A stretch of 64,000 nucleotides of DNA from Marinobacter salinus (GCF_001854125.1 NZ_CP017715.1:1860001-1924000); one strand, 5' to 3'; positions 1 to 10,302 are shown, numbered from the stretch's first letter. The notes: generated by a model from the letters alone, not told the origin. Translations and numbers: made by a program.

Positions 1-616
1 CCAATATCACTCGCCCCAGTTGGGCAATCCGGTGCCAAACGCCTTTCTCGTTGGCAAACCCGAAACCATCCGAACCAATAACCGCGCCACTGAGGATATG
101 ACAACGCTGCCCCAGGACCACATCATGGGCCAGGGTTACCCTGGGCCGAATAACAGTCCCCTCGCCTATGCGAGTCCGGGCACCAATGACAGATCCAGCA
201 CCAACAACTACTTTACTGCCTATCTCAACGCCGGCTTCAATCACCACATTGGGACCGATACACGCGTCCGCAGCAACCTTTGCCGCGGGATCAATAACAG
301 CAGACGGGTGGTTGCCCGGCTGAGCAACCGGGGCTGGGTCAAACCAGTGGCTGAGCTGGGCGTAACCCAAGTATGGATTATCCAGTAACAGGGAATTGGT
401 GGGACAATCTCCGGCGGCACCCGGAGAGACAATCACCGCCGACGCAGCCGTGTCCGCCAGGTATTTCGCATACGACGGGTTTGCCAGAAAGCTGATCTGC
501 CCTTCCCCGGCTGCTTGCAGAGTTGCAAGGCCGGACACCCGGGTTTCGGGGTCTCCCCGCAGCTCGGCTCCCAGCGCTTTGGCGATCTCATCGAGCCGAT
601 AGGACCTTTCTGTCAT
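1..616 (-). CDS. lpxD: UDP-3-O-acylglucosamine N-acyltransferase LpxD (3'-truncated by window edge)
   Basis: Adds the second 3-hydroxyacyl chain, from acyl-ACP, to UDP-3-O-acylglucosamine in lipid A synthesis (cytoplasm). About 205 residues are visible of the usual ~340. The reading frame begins MTERSYRLDEIAKALGAEL and shows the N-terminal uridine-binding domain with the motif ISFLANPSYAKYL. It then runs into left-handed beta-helix hexapeptide repeats (IGPNVVIEAGVEIGSKVVV and following) and the conserved GSDGFGFA segment. The catalytic histidine region lies beyond the window. The ATG at 616 follows skp by 43 nt, which is the normal bamA-skp-lpxD order and suggests one transcript. The family assignment is secure; only the C-terminal half cannot be judged. 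Confidence 0.95.
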   Translation of the reverse strand, partial: MTERSYRLDEIAKALGAELRGDPETRVSGLATLQAAGEGQISFLANPSYAKYLADTAASAVIVSPGAAGDCPTNSLLLDNPYLGYAQLSHWFDPAPVAQPGNHPSAVIDPAAKVAADACIGPNVVIEAGVEIGSKVVVGAGSVIGARTRIGEGTVIRPRVTLAHDVVLGQRCHILSGAVIGSDGFGFANEKGVWHRIAQLGRVIL

Positions 617-659
617 TGCGCTCTCCAAAAGCTTTCCGGGGCCGGAGCACCCTGACTCA

Positions 660-1157
660 TTAACGGTTCAGTTTTTCGAGAAGCTGAGTCGTCAGGTTCA
701 TCTCAGGCTTCACATAAACGACAGCCTCACTCGGAAGGATCAGATCAAGATCGTTTTCCTCCAGCAGCTCTTTGACTGCCGCATCCACACCCGGGCGTGC
801 CTGTTCCAGAAACGCTTGCTTACGCTGGGCAACAGTACTGTCCAGTCGCTGCTTGAGGAAATTGAACTCTTTGACTTTTTCCTGGAATTCGCCAGCCAGC
901 TTATTGCGCTCGCTTTCGTTCATCATGGCACCGTCTTTTTCCAGACGCTCTTTAAGTTTGCGAGCCTCTTCCTGTGCGTCCCGGACCTTCGCTTCGTCTC
1001 CTGCAAAGTCTTTCTGCAGGGTCTCACTGAAGCTTTTGGCATCGTTTGAAGAAAATAATGCCTGTCGCAAATCCACAACACCAATTCGGGTTTCTGCCAT
1101 GGCGGAGAACGAAAGCACCATCATGGCGGCTGCAATAATCATTGGAATTCGGGACAT
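660..1157 (-). CDS. skp: Periplasmic chaperone Skp/OmpH
   Basis: A periplasmic holdase that keeps outer-membrane proteins soluble on their way to BamA. The product is 165 aa with a signal peptide (MSRIPMIIAAAMMVLSFSAMA), a short beta segment (TRIGVVDLRQALF) and long charged alpha-helices rich in K/E (about residues 45-130), the tentacles of the Skp trimer. The frame is open 7 codons further upstream. The ATG at 1157 was chosen because AGGAGA sits 7-8 nt before it and because it gives a clean signal peptide. It lies 49 nt after bamA and 43 nt before lpxD. Confidence 0.93.
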   Translation of the reverse strand: MSRIPMIIAAAMMVLSFSAMAETRIGVVDLRQALFSSNDAKSFSETLQKDFAGDEAKVRDAQEEARKLKERLEKDGAMMNESERNKLAGEFQEKVKEFNFLKQRLDSTVAQRKQAFLEQARPGVDAAVKELLEENDLDLILPSEAVVYVKPEMNLTTQLLEKLNR

Positions 1158-1206
1158 CGGGTTTCTCCTGTATTTCATCCATTATTTTTTATTCTGAAGC
1201 CACTCA

Positions 1207-3525
1207 CTAGAAAGTCTGGCCAAGTGAGAACTGGAACACCTGGGTATCGTCTCCGTCTTTGTCATTAAGCGGCTTCGCCAAGCTGAACGCCAGGGGACCG
1301 ACAGCGGTTATCCACTGGAAACCGACACCGACGGACATGCGCAACTCCGCGGGGTCCGGATCGAAGCCCCGCTCGGGGTCGAAAACCTGACCGGCATCAA
1401 AAAAGAACGCCGTGCGCATTGAGCGAGTGTCACCGGCAAAGGGCGTAGGGAAAATCAGCTCAAGACTACCTTCGGTCAGTAAGCTCCCACCAAACGGATC
1501 AGGTTCTGACAGATCGTTGGCAGCATTGGTTGCCAGCGGTCCCAGAGAGTTTGCCTCGTAGCCACGTACAGATCCATAGCCACCGGCATAGAAGTGCTCA
1601 TAGAAGGGCATCCTTGTCCTGTCCCCGTAGCCGTCACCATAACCGATATCAGTGCGAGCTCGCATGACCCAGCTTCCGGAGTCCGTCACAGGGTAATAGA
1701 AATCCGTCTTGTGACTGACTTTGTAGAAAGTAAGATCACTGCCCGGAACCGCGACATCCAGGGATACCGAATGACTGTAGCCGTCTGTGGGCAATACGCC
1801 CCGGTTCAACGTGCTGCGGCGCCAGCTGCCAAACAGGAAGTAATTATCGAAGGAATCACCTTCTTCATCGATAAAGTCCCTAACTTCCTGAGAGGTAAAA
1901 ACGCCCTCCTTCAGGTTCGAAAGGGTATAGCCAACACCAAAATTCAGGCGGGTAATATTATCGGTCGGGTAACCGAAGGTGAGACGTCCACCATACTCAT
2001 CCAGCAGGTAGGATGAGATATCTTCTTCTGCATAGTCTGTTTGCCGGGCAAACAGACTGAACCCGCGGCTAACGCCATCGACCGTGTAATACGGGTTCAG
2101 ATAGGAAACATTAGCGCTTTTGACCGAGTCACTCACGTTTACACCGAACGAAACCCGTTTGCCTGTGCCAAAGAAGTTGTTTTCCGAGACATTGGCACCG
2201 AGAATCACCCCGGAATCCTGCGAGAAGCCCACAGACGCAGAGAGGCTGCCGGTAGGTTGCTCTTCCACGCTGTAATTTACGTCTACCTGGTCATCGGTAC
2301 CCGGCACCGGAACCGTATCCACATTCACCGTCTTGAAGAAGCCGAGGCGCTCCAGACGGGTCTTGGAGAATTCGATACGGTCAGATGAGGCAACGCCACC
2401 TTCCATCTGGGTCATTTCCTGGCGCAACACATCGTCACGGGTAGAGACGTTGCCATCAAAATTGATTCGACGGACGTAGGCTCGCTTGCCGGGTTCCACG
2501 AAGAAAGTCACGGCAGCCGTGTTGTTTTCACCCGGTTCAGGGACAGCATTAACATTTGCAAACGCATAACCTTCCCGCCCCAGACGGAATGAAAGTGCCT
2601 CGGAAATCGCGGTCATGCGTGCACGGGAGAACACATCTCCCTCTTCAACGGGAATCAGTTTACGCAACTCGTCTTCGCCAACAATCAGCTCACCCCGAAG
2701 GTTAACCTCCGAGATCGTATATTGGGGCCCTTCGTTCAGGGCAATGGCAATAAAGACCTGTTGCTTGTCCGGAGAGATGGATACCTGACTGGATTCCACA
2801 TTGAAATCCAGATAGCCACGGTCAAGATAAAACGAACGCAGGGTCTCCAGATCGCCACTCAGCCGTTCACGGGCATACTTGTCAGAGTTGGTGATGGAGT
2901 TCCACCAGCTGCTGGTCCGCAATTCGAATAGATCCAGCAACTCTTCGTCACCGAAATCCTCGTTGCCTACAATATTAATATGCTGGATGGCAGCAACCGT
3001 TCCTTCGTTGATGTCCAGGCGAATGGAAACCCGGTTTCGCGCCAGCTCGTCGGCCGTTGCCTTTACCCGAGCGTTGTATCGCCCCTGGGCAATATACGAC
3101 CGCAGAATCTCCAACTCCAGACGCTCCAAAGTGGCCCGACGGAACACCTGCCCTTCCTGAAGGCCGGCGCCCGCAAGCGCATCCATGAGCATCTCGGTCT
3201 CAATGTTTTTGTTGCCCTCGATCTCGATAGAGCTGATTGAGGGGCGCTCGCGCACCATCACTATCAGAACACCGGCATCGCGACTGGCTTCTATATCGGT
3301 GAAGAGGCCAGTCTGAAACAGGGACTTGATCGCATCAGCGAGCCCTGATTCGTCAATCTGCTCGCCAATATTAACGGGAAAGGCAGAAAAAACGGTGCCT
3401 GCAGATACCCGTTGCAGGCCTTCTACCTCAATATCCGCAACCGTGAATTCATCCGCAAAAGCTGGCTTCATGCCGGTTGCGGCAACAGCGAGGCCAACGG
3501 CTACACCTAGAAGAGAACGTCTCAT
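1207..3525 (-). CDS. bamA: Outer membrane protein assembly factor BamA
   Basis: The core of the BAM complex, which inserts beta-barrel proteins into the outer membrane. The product is 772 aa, close to the family norm of ~800. A signal peptide (cleavage after MKPAFA) is followed by five POTRA domains (about residues 24-420; the first starts EFTVADIEVEGLQRVSAGTV) and a C-terminal Omp85 barrel. The barrel carries the lid-loop motif region FYEHFYAGGYGSVRGYE, matching the conserved (V/I)RG(F/Y) motif, and ends FSLGQTF with the terminal aromatic residue typical of barrels. It sits between rseP (44 nt upstream) and skp. The ribosome binding site is weak, but no better start exists. Confidence 0.97.
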   Translation of the reverse strand: MRRSLLGVAVGLAVAATGMKPAFADEFTVADIEVEGLQRVSAGTVFSAFPVNIGEQIDESGLADAIKSLFQTGLFTDIEASRDAGVLIVMVRERPSISSIEIEGNKNIETEMLMDALAGAGLQEGQVFRRATLERLELEILRSYIAQGRYNARVKATADELARNRVSIRLDINEGTVAAIQHINIVGNEDFGDEELLDLFELRTSSWWNSITNSDKYARERLSGDLETLRSFYLDRGYLDFNVESSQVSISPDKQQVFIAIALNEGPQYTISEVNLRGELIVGEDELRKLIPVEEGDVFSRARMTAISEALSFRLGREGYAFANVNAVPEPGENNTAAVTFFVEPGKRAYVRRINFDGNVSTRDDVLRQEMTQMEGGVASSDRIEFSKTRLERLGFFKTVNVDTVPVPGTDDQVDVNYSVEEQPTGSLSASVGFSQDSGVILGANVSENNFFGTGKRVSFGVNVSDSVKSANVSYLNPYYTVDGVSRGFSLFARQTDYAEEDISSYLLDEYGGRLTFGYPTDNITRLNFGVGYTLSNLKEGVFTSQEVRDFIDEEGDSFDNYFLFGSWRRSTLNRGVLPTDGYSHSVSLDVAVPGSDLTFYKVSHKTDFYYPVTDSGSWVMRARTDIGYGDGYGDRTRMPFYEHFYAGGYGSVRGYEANSLGPLATNAANDLSEPDPFGGSLLTEGSLELIFPTPFAGDTRSMRTAFFFDAGQVFDPERGFDPDPAELRMSVGVGFQWITAVGPLAFSLAKPLNDKDGDDTQVFQFSLGQTF

Positions 3526-3569
3526 TCAAATATTTCGCCTGGTTAATGCGCGTAAGGAGCTCGCAATTC

Positions 3570-4919
3570 TCACAACCGCATCAGGTCGTTGTAAAGAGCA
3601 AACACCATTAATGTGAGAATCAATGCCATACCAATTCGTAATCCGAGCGCCTGGGCCTCATCGGAAAGAGGCTTACCCCGAATTGCCTCGATGGCATAGT
3701 AAACGATGTGCCCGCCATCCAGAACCGGGACTGGCAGAAGGTTGAGGACGCCGAGACTGATACTGAGATACGCCAGAAAGCGCACAAAGTCTTCGAACCC
3801 GGAACTCACGCTGGCCTCAGCCACGCGCGCAATCGTAATCGGACCGCTGAGATTCGTCGGAGAGAGTAGCCCGGTTGCCATCTTCTTGATGGCAACCAAC
3901 GTCAGCCGGGTATCTGACCAGGTTTCGCTAAGCGCATTCGGGATCGCGGCCAACGGGCCGTAACTGATATCCCGGAGCACGTCATCCGGCCACTCTACAG
4001 ACTGAACGCCCGCCCCCACAAAGCCGATAACCGTGCCATCCTCAAGGGCCTTGGCCGCTGGCGTAACCTTGACAGACCGTTCAACACCGTCACGCTTGAC
4101 CGCAATATCCAGAGTCTGTTCGGGCGCGCTCTGGATATGATCCACAAGATCAAACCAGCCTTCTACCGGTTCACCGTCAACAGCCAGTATCTGGTCACCG
4201 GTTTCAAGCCCAGCCTGCTGAGCTCGCCCGGCATCGGAAATCTGACCAAGAATGGCCGGCACTTCCGGGCGCCACGGAGTTATTCCGAATTCACTAAGCG
4301 GATTGGGGGTGTCGTCACTCAGACGCCAGCCATCGAGCTCTCCAGTGATGATGCCACGGGCACTATTTCCACTGACGTCGATAGCGATTTCACCCTGCTC
4401 ACCGGCCCTTTCCAGCAGCCGCATGTTGACGTCTCGCCAGGACGTAACCCGGTGACCGTCTACAGCGTGGATCTCCATTCCCTCACGCAACCCCATCCGT
4501 TCGGCAACCGTATCTGGCGACACCTCGCCGACGATTGGCGCAACCGACGTTACACCGACAACGCTCAGAACCCAGTAAGCAAAGACCGCAAAGATAAAAT
4601 TGGCAATCGGCCCGGCGGCCGCGATCGCGATTCGCTGCAATGGCGGTTTGGAGGTAAATGCCTGGTCTTTGAGCTCCTCCGGAACCGGTCCCTCCCGCTC
4701 ATCCAGCATTTTGACATACCCGCCCAGCGGGATGGCGGCAACGGCGAATTCTGTACCACGGCGGTCATACCAGGAAAAAAGAGGCTTGCCAAAGCCGACT
4801 GAAAACCGCAGGACTTTTACACCACAGCGGCGCGCGACCCAGAAGTGGCCGTATTCATGAAGCGTCACAAGGATGCCCAGCGTAAGCGCTAACGCCAGAA
4901 TGGATTCGATAATCTGCAT
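3570..4919 (-). CDS. rseP: Site-2 intramembrane protease RseP
   Basis: An inner-membrane zinc metalloprotease that cleaves anti-sigma factor RseA after DegS in the envelope stress response, and also removes signal-peptide remnants. The product is 449 aa, equal to the E. coli length. The zinc motif HEYGH lies at residues 21-25 in the first membrane helix. Two PDZ domains occupy the periplasmic loop (about residues 115-300; GLREGMEIHAVDGH and GLETGDQILAVDGEPV are the two ligand-binding cores). The second active-site motif, PVPVLDGGH, is near residue 400. It lies immediately upstream of bamA, a conserved arrangement. Confidence 0.97.
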   Translation of the reverse strand: MQIIESILALALTLGILVTLHEYGHFWVARRCGVKVLRFSVGFGKPLFSWYDRRGTEFAVAAIPLGGYVKMLDEREGPVPEELKDQAFTSKPPLQRIAIAAAGPIANFIFAVFAYWVLSVVGVTSVAPIVGEVSPDTVAERMGLREGMEIHAVDGHRVTSWRDVNMRLLERAGEQGEIAIDVSGNSARGIITGELDGWRLSDDTPNPLSEFGITPWRPEVPAILGQISDAGRAQQAGLETGDQILAVDGEPVEGWFDLVDHIQSAPEQTLDIAVKRDGVERSVKVTPAAKALEDGTVIGFVGAGVQSVEWPDDVLRDISYGPLAAIPNALSETWSDTRLTLVAIKKMATGLLSPTNLSGPITIARVAEASVSSGFEDFVRFLAYLSISLGVLNLLPVPVLDGGHIVYYAIEAIRGKPLSDEAQALGLRIGMALILTLMVFALYNDLMRL

Positions 4920-4967
4920 AGCATTCCCGGTTGTTGGCTAGGGCACGACAGCAAATCGCTGCGAATT

Positions 4968-6158
4968 TCAGACAGTTAACAGAGCGATCTGTTCCATTGC
5001 ACGTTCCCGTGCTTCGGTGTCTTTGGCAAAAATCGTCTCAAAACTGTCCGCAGACACCACCGCAGTAGCTGCCAGTGTCCGCTCTATGATAACGGGGATG
5101 TCCGAAAAACACAGGTTACCTGCGAGAAAGGCCGCTACCGCCACCTCATTGGCTGCATTCAGCACGGCCGGCGCCGTACCTCCGGATTCAAATGCTTCCG
5201 CGGCCAGCCGGAGACATGGGAACCGCACCAGGTCGGGCGGCTCGAAGTGAAAACGCCCGATCGAAAACAGGTCCAGAGGCGCGACACCGGCATCAATTCT
5301 TTCGGGCCACGCCAGGCCATTGGCAATGGGCGTTCGCATGTCAGGGCTACCCAACTGCGCCAACACGGAGCCATCCACGTATTCGACCATGGAGTGGATG
5401 ATGCTCTCGGGGTGTACATGCACTTCCACTCTCGCCGGCGTCGTATTAAACAACCAGCAGGCCTCGATCAGTTCCAGCCCCTTGTTCATTAAAGTGGCGG
5501 AATCTACAGAAATCTTCTGGCCCATGGACCAGTTGGGGTGCGCACACGCCTGTGCTGGAGACACCGAGCGCAAGGACTCAGCACTGGACTCCCGAAAGGG
5601 ACCTCCCGAGGCGGTCAACAGAATACGGGTAATACCCGCACTTTCCGGATCCCGGATCTTGTCGGCAGGCATGCACTGGAAAATCGCGTTGTGCTCGGAA
5701 TCGATGGGAAGCACTTCGGCGCCGGACGCCGCCACTGCGTCCATGAACAACTTTCCGGACATCACCAGAGCTTCTTTGTTAGCCAGCAAAACCCGCTTAC
5801 CAGCCCGTACAGCAGCCAAAGTCGGGGGTAAACCGGCCGCTCCGACAATGGAGGCCATCACCGTATCCGCGTCTGACGCAGAAGCAACCTCACAGAGCCC
5901 CTCAGGACCACTCTTAATGCGAATATCGGGAAGGTCCGATAACAATCCGGCAAGTCTTTCCGCTGCAGCGGGATCGGCCATGACGGCAACGTCAGGCCGG
6001 AACTCCCGACACAGCGACGCAAGCTCCTCCGCCCGGGTCCCTGCAGTCAAAGCGTAAACTGAAAAGCGATCCGGATGGCGCCGGATCACATCAAGCGTAT
6101 TGAGGCCAATCGACCCGGTGGCGCCAAGAATCGTTATGCGTCGCGCTACCATGGTCAC
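4968..6158 (-). CDS. dxr: 1-deoxy-D-xylulose 5-phosphate reductoisomerase Dxr
   Basis: Converts DXP to 2-C-methyl-D-erythritol 4-phosphate using NADPH, the committed step of the MEP isoprenoid pathway. The product is 396 aa. The NADPH-binding motif GATGSIG lies at residues 12-18. [12 protein letters not shown] and [10 protein letters not shown] are the conserved metal- and substrate-binding segments, and [10 protein letters not shown] follows. The start used here is GTG, whose bases overlap the cdsA stop (GTGA). An ATG two codons later (6152) is equally possible and gives 394 aa. The gene supplies isoprenoid precursors for the product of uppS in the same operon. Confidence 0.96.
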   Translation of the reverse strand: MTMVARRITILGATGSIGLNTLDVIRRHPDRFSVYALTAGTRAEELASLCREFRPDVAVMADPAAAERLAGLLSDLPDIRIKSGPEGLCEVASASDADTVMASIVGAAGLPPTLAAVRAGKRVLLANKEALVMSGKLFMDAVAASGAEVLPIDSEHNAIFQCMPADKIRDPESAGITRILLTASGGPFRESSAESLRSVSPAQACAHPNWSMGQKISVDSATLMNKGLELIEACWLFNTTPARVEVHVHPESIIHSMVEYVDGSVLAQLGSPDMRTPIANGLAWPERIDAGVAPLDLFSIGRFHFEPPDLVRFPCLRLAAEAFESGGTAPAVLNAANEVAVAAFLAGNLCFSDIPVIIERTLAATAVVSADSFETIFAKDTEARERAMEQIALLTV

Positions 6159-6994
6159 CAGTGCCCGGTCGTGAGCCAGCCAAGCTGGGTGATAATCAGT
6201 GCGAAAACGGGTATCGCAGCTGTCAGGCTGTCGATTCTATCCATAATCCCGCCATGGCCGGGCAAAAGCTGGCTACTGTCCTTGATACCGCGGAAACGTT
6301 TGAGCATGCTTTCCAGAAGGTCACCCAACACAGATACCAGGCCGGTTATAAGGCTCGCAATCACCAAGAGTATGGTTTCCACCACACCGGCAGAGGCAAG
6401 GGCACTGACAATCACGGCAAAACCGCCGACAGCAACGAGGCCACCCCAGACGCCCGCCCAGGACTTACCCGGGCTTACCCGGGGAGCCAGCTTGGCTTTA
6501 CCAAAGGCACGGCCGGAGAAGTAGGCACCAATATCAGCAACCCACACCACACAAAAGACGTAAAGGATGACCCATAGGTTATTAGTGGTGTCACCAAACT
6601 GAAAGCCGCCCACCCGCATATGATTCAAGCCCACCCAGGCCGGCACCAGAACAAACAAACCCATGACGGACCGGACTGGCAGGCTGCCCCAGCTGGAGGA
6701 GCCAGACGGATATCCCCGAACCAGGAGAAAGCAGAGAACCCACCACACCAGGGACAGCCACAGCACAATCATAGCCGGTACGTTGAGCAGCCCGAACAGG
6801 ATCGCGGCCGTCATTGCGGCGTAAGCCACCCGGCCGCCTTGCCCTTGGATGCCGGACATATTTGCCCACTCCCATGCCCCCAGTGTAATTATTACAGCGG
6901 TAAACAGGGCAAAACCCAGTGGCGGAAGAAAGAAAATCCCACCAATGGCAATTGGTGCCAGGATGAGCGCGGTGATAATCCGGGTTTTTAACAC
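6155..6994 (-). CDS. cdsA: Phosphatidate cytidylyltransferase CdsA
   Basis: Makes CDP-diacylglycerol from phosphatidic acid and CTP, the branch point for all membrane phospholipids. It is an integral inner-membrane protein of 279 aa with about seven to eight hydrophobic segments. Family motifs are visible: [14 protein letters not shown] near residue 175 and the C-terminal signature from [10 protein letters not shown] to [13 protein letters not shown]. The start is GTG at 6994, 22 nt after uppS; there is no nearby ATG. The stop overlaps the dxr start. Confidence 0.95.
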   Translation of the reverse strand: MLKTRIITALILAPIAIGGIFFLPPLGFALFTAVIITLGAWEWANMSGIQGQGGRVAYAAMTAAILFGLLNVPAMIVLWLSLVWWVLCFLLVRGYPSGSSSWGSLPVRSVMGLFVLVPAWVGLNHMRVGGFQFGDTTNNLWVILYVFCVVWVADIGAYFSGRAFGKAKLAPRVSPGKSWAGVWGGLVAVGGFAVIVSALASAGVVETILLVIASLITGLVSVLGDLLESMLKRFRGIKDSSQLLPGHGGIMDRIDSLTAAIPVFALIITQLGWLTTGHW

Positions 6995-7016
6995 AATGAA
7001 CGTCGCTATCGTTTAA

Positions 7017-7787
7017 TTATTGTTTTGCGGCCTTGGCAGCAATCTGATCATCAGTCTGGCCAAAACGGCGCTGGCGCCCTGCATAAGCTTGAAGTGCTTT
7101 GCGCATTTCATCTTCCTTGAAGTCCGGCCAGAAAACCGGTGAGAAATACAATTCAGTGTAAGCAAGGTGCCAGAGCATGAAATTACTGATGCGTTGCTCC
7201 CCTGCAGTACGAATCATCAGGTCAGGCATTGGAAGATCGCCAATGCTCAGGTACTGCTGGATAAGGTCATCGGTAATGTCCGATGGCTCCAGCTGACCAG
7301 CCCGAACCTGCGCCGCTACCTGGCGCGTGGCCTGGGCGATATCCCAATGGCCGCCGTAGTTGGCGGCAATCACCAATGTCATACGGGTGTTGTGGCGAGT
7401 GAGCTCTTCGGCCTGCTCCATATGTTCCTGCAGCGCCGGACTGAAGGCAGCGCGATCACCGATGATCCTTAGCCGGATATCGTTGCGGTGCAGCTTGCGG
7501 ACTTCTCGCTCAAGCGCAAACAAGAACAGCCGCATCAGCGCCGTCACTTCGTCCTTCGGGCGACGCCAGTTCTCGCTTGAAAACGCGAAAAGAGTCAGCA
7601 CCTCAACGCCTTCCCGGGCGCATGTTTCCACCACAGCCTTGACCGCATCCACTCCGGCCTTGTGGCCCGCCACTCCTGTTAGCCGGTGCGACTTCGCCCA
7701 CCGGTTGTTACCATCCATGATGATGGCCACATGCCGGGGCCGGTTATCAGCCGACTCCGGAATCTCTGCGGATACAGTTCCCGTCAT
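7017..7787 (-). CDS. uppS: Undecaprenyl diphosphate synthase UppS (IspU)
   Basis: A cis-prenyltransferase that condenses IPP onto FPP to make the C55 lipid carrier for peptidoglycan and O-antigen. It carries the signature HVAIIMDGNNRWAKS with the catalytic Asp, plus the conserved FAFSSENWRRP and LMIRTAGEQRISNFMLW segments. The frame is open back to 7838. The ATG at 7787 is preferred because CAGGGGAT precedes it at normal spacing and because it gives 256 aa, the family size. It follows frr, as in most gammaproteobacteria. Confidence 0.95.
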   Translation of the reverse strand: MTGTVSAEIPESADNRPRHVAIIMDGNNRWAKSHRLTGVAGHKAGVDAVKAVVETCAREGVEVLTLFAFSSENWRRPKDEVTALMRLFLFALEREVRKLHRNDIRLRIIGDRAAFSPALQEHMEQAEELTRHNTRMTLVIAANYGGHWDIAQATRQVAAQVRAGQLEPSDITDDLIQQYLSIGDLPMPDLMIRTAGEQRISNFMLWHLAYTELYFSPVFWPDFKEDEMRKALQAYAGRQRRFGQTDDQIAAKAAKQ

Positions 7788-7856
7788 GAAATCCCCTGTC
7801 CGGCCGGCGCGCTTCTTGGCCGGCCGTATCGTTCGCATGCAAGTGAATCCTGGCGA

Positions 7857-8411
7857 TTAAACCGCCATCAGATCCGCTTCTTTCGCTTTCAGTATCTTTT
7901 CGACTTCCGCAATGTAATGGTCTGTCAGCTTCTGGATATCTTCCTCACCTTTACGCTCGTCGTCTTCGGTGATTTCCTTATCCTTCAGCAGCTCCTTGAT
8001 CATGCTGTTGGCATCACGACGGGCATTACGGATCGAAACCCGGCCATGCTCAGCGTCGGCCTTCGCCTGCTTGACCATCTCTTTGCGGGTTTCCTCAGTC
8101 AGCATGGGCATAGGTATACGGATGAGGTCGCCGCTGGTTGCAGGGTTCAGCCCCAGGTCGGAGGCCAGGATGGCCTTCTCAATGGTCGGAACCAGGTTTT
8201 TCTCCCAGGGAGAAACCGCAAGTGTCCGGTTATCCTCAACGTTCACACTGGCCACCTGCTTGAGAGGTGTTTCCTGGCCATAGTAATTGACCGTAACGCT
8301 GTCCAGAATGGACGGGTGAGCTCGACCCGTGCGAATTTTGTTAAAGGCCGAGTGCAGAGCCTCCAGGCTCTTTTGCATTTTCTTGTCGGCTTCTGATTTG
8401 ATGTCGTTAAT
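7857..8411 (-). CDS. frr: Ribosome recycling factor Frr
   Basis: Splits the post-termination ribosome together with EF-G. The open frame extends to 8450. A GTG at 8411 starts the canonical N-terminus ([13 protein letters not shown]), gives 184 aa (E. coli 185) and has GAGGA 7 nt upstream, so it is taken as the start. The helical segment with [13 protein letters not shown] and the C-terminal [23 protein letters not shown] region ([17 protein letters not shown]) are typical. It sits between pyrH and uppS. Confidence 0.96.
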   Translation of the reverse strand: MNDIKSEADKKMQKSLEALHSAFNKIRTGRAHPSILDSVTVNYYGQETPLKQVASVNVEDNRTLAVSPWEKNLVPTIEKAILASDLGLNPATSGDLIRIPMPMLTEETRKEMVKQAKADAEHGRVSIRNARRDANSMIKELLKDKEITEDDERKGEEDIQKLTDHYIAEVEKILKAKEADLMAV

Positions 8412-8485
8412 CACTTGAGCATCCTCAATTCGTTCGTCAGTACATTCCATGTTCCGGCCCCTCGGAGAGCGGCTGGAAAACTACA

Positions 8486-9214
8486 TTATTCGATCAGTGT
8501 ACCTTCTTTTTCACCGGTCACGATGCGAGTCAGTGCGCCTGCACGGTTCATATCAAAGACTCGCAGCGGCATGCCGTGGTCCCGGGCCAGGCAAATCGCC
8601 GTCAGATCCATCACGCCCAGTTTCTTGTCCAGCACTTCATCGTAAGTCAGGTGGTCATATTTCTCAGCTGTGCTATCCAGATAAGGATCAGCCGAGTATA
8701 CGCCATCAACCTTGGTCGCCTTAAGGACGGCGTCAGCCTCAATCTCGATGCCGCGCAGACAGGCTGCAGAATCAGTCGTAAAGAAGGGGTTGCCGGTTCC
8801 GGCGCAGAAAATCACCACGTCACCGTCTTTCAGGTCCCGGACGGCACGGCGGCGGTCATAATGTTCCACAATACCACTCATGGGAATGGCGGACATTACC
8901 CTGGTACGGATGTTCGAGCGTTCCAGCGCGTCCCGCATTGCCAGACCGTTCATGACAGTGGCCAGCATACCCATGTGATCACCCGTTACCCGGTCCATCC
9001 CGGCGGCATTCAGAGCAGCACCACGGAACAGGTTTCCGCCGCCAATAACGAGGCCAACCTGAACACCGATGCCGATCAGGGCTCCGATCTCCAGGGCCAT
9101 GCGGTCAAGAACTTTGGGATCAATACCGAAATCGTGCTCCCCCATCAGGGCCTCGCCACTGAGCTTGAGCAGAACACGCTTGTATCTGGGCTGGGTTTTC
9201 GATGATGTCGGCAT
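8486..9214 (-). CDS. pyrH: Uridylate kinase PyrH
   Basis: Phosphorylates UMP to UDP. The product is a hexameric cytoplasmic enzyme of the amino-acid kinase fold, 242 aa. The N-terminal [14 protein letters not shown] is the phosphate-binding strand and loop. [29 protein letters not shown] and [15 protein letters not shown] are conserved nucleotide and UMP sites. The start ATG follows AAAAGGGGATCACC. A structured 182-nt spacer separates it from tsf. Confidence 0.97.
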   Translation of the reverse strand: MPTSSKTQPRYKRVLLKLSGEALMGEHDFGIDPKVLDRMALEIGALIGIGVQVGLVIGGGNLFRGAALNAAGMDRVTGDHMGMLATVMNGLAMRDALERSNIRTRVMSAIPMSGIVEHYDRRRAVRDLKDGDVVIFCAGTGNPFFTTDSAACLRGIEIEADAVLKATKVDGVYSADPYLDSTAEKYDHLTYDEVLDKKLGVMDLTAICLARDHGMPLRVFDMNRAGALTRIVTGEKEGTLIE

Positions 9215-9266
9215 GGTGATCCCCTTTTCGTCTGTTGGCTGCTATCCGGCGTGATACGCGTCGCAG

Positions 9267-9313
9267 GCTTGTATCTGACATACTCCTCAAAAAGGGGTAT
9301 CTCAGATACAAGC
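9267..9313 (-). repeat. Long imperfect inverted repeat between tsf and pyrH
   Basis: A 12-bp perfect arm pair (9267-9278 with 9302-9313) is continued after one mismatch by a 7-bp arm pair (9280-9286 with 9294-9300, one G-T), leaving a 7-nt loop. On the transcribed minus strand the loop is T-rich, but no T-run follows the second arm. It is therefore not a standard rho-independent terminator. An RNA processing site, attenuator or protein site in the tsf-pyrH spacer is possible. Confidence 0.7.
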
Positions 9314-9315
9314 CC

Positions 9316-9349
9316 GCCACGAAAACCGGGAGTTCCCGGCTAACGTGGC
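9316..9349 (-). repeat. Second hairpin in tsf-pyrH spacer
   Basis: The outer 6-bp stem (9316-9321 with 9344-9349) encloses a 4x4 internal loop and a GC-only 5-bp inner stem (9326-9330 with 9335-9339) with a 4-nt loop. It lies directly between the tsf stop and the larger palindrome at 9267-9313. Function unknown. Confidence 0.5.
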
Positions 9350-9396
9350 AGACTCAGGTGGTACTGCAGATACAACCCTGCAGCACCGAAGAAGGA

Positions 9397-10266
9397 TCAG
9401 GCCTTGCCTGTGCCAGCTGCAGCAGCAACTTCAGCAGCAAAGTCGACTTCTTCTTTCTCGATGCCTTCACCCACTTCCAGGCGAACGAAATCAACCAGCT
9501 CGCCACCGGCGGATTTGATCAGCTCACCAACGGTCTGGTCCGGGTTCTTAACGAAAGGCTGTTCAACAAGGCTGTTTTCCTTGAGGAACTTCTTGATCCG
9601 ACCGCCCATCATCTTCTCGACGATTTCGGCAGGCTTGCCTTCCATATCCGGCTGGGCCTTGATGACTTCTTTCTCTTTCTCGAGTTCTTCAGCCGGCATG
9701 TCTTCCGGCTTGCCAACCCGCGGGTTTACGGCAGCGGCGTGCATGGCGATATCGCGAGCAACTTCCGGGTCACCGGCAGTCAGGGCAACAACAGAAGCAA
9801 TCTTGTTGTTGCTGTGGACATAACCGCCAACAACCGGACCTTCAACCTTGACGACACGACGAACTGTGATGTTCTCGCCGATCTTCTGAACCAGCGCTTC
9901 GCGCTTGGCTTCCAGATCGCCTTCCATCAGCTTGGCAACGTCAGTTTCACCTTTCTCGAAGGCTACGTTCAGAACATCGTTGGCGAAGTTCATGAAGTTG
10001 TCATCGCGGGCAACGAAGTCAGTCTCGGAGTTAACCTCCAGAATGAAAGCAACGGTGTTGTCGTCGGAAATCTTGATCAGTGACGCGCCTTCAGCGGCGG
10101 TGCGGCCAGCCTTCTTGGCGGCTTTCAGGCCGGAAGACTTGCGCAGCTCTTCAATTGCGGCGTCAACACTGCCTTCGGCTTCAACCAGTGCTTTTTTGCA
10201 CTCCATCATGCCAAGGCCGGTGCGCTCGCGCAGTTCTTTGACCATTGCAGCGGTAATTGCAGCCAT
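9397..10266 (-). CDS. tsf: Translation elongation factor Ts
   Basis: The guanine-nucleotide exchange factor for EF-Tu. The product is 289 aa, starting [20 protein letters not shown]. The signature [16 protein letters not shown], the EF-Tu contact motif [10 protein letters not shown] and the dimerisation/core domains are all present. The frame is open to 10341, but the ATG at 10266 is preceded by AAGAGGATTGAAC and matches the family N-terminus. It is co-transcribed with rpsB, 90 nt downstream of it. Confidence 0.97.
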   Translation of the reverse strand: MAAITAAMVKELRERTGLGMMECKKALVEAEGSVDAAIEELRKSSGLKAAKKAGRTAAEGASLIKISDDNTVAFILEVNSETDFVARDDNFMNFANDVLNVAFEKGETDVAKLMEGDLEAKREALVQKIGENITVRRVVKVEGPVVGGYVHSNNKIASVVALTAGDPEVARDIAMHAAAVNPRVGKPEDMPAEELEKEKEVIKAQPDMEGKPAEIVEKMMGGRIKKFLKENSLVEQPFVKNPDQTVGELIKSAGGELVDFVRLEVGEGIEKEEVDFAAEVAAAAGTGKA

Positions 10267-10302
10267 GTTCAATCCTCTTAACTGTTCCGAATTCGGTGGG
10301 AA

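Noticed and set aside
9267..9313. Calling the tsf-pyrH palindrome a rho-independent terminator
   Set aside because: No T-run follows either arm in the direction of transcription, and essential pyrH and frr lie downstream without another obvious promoter.
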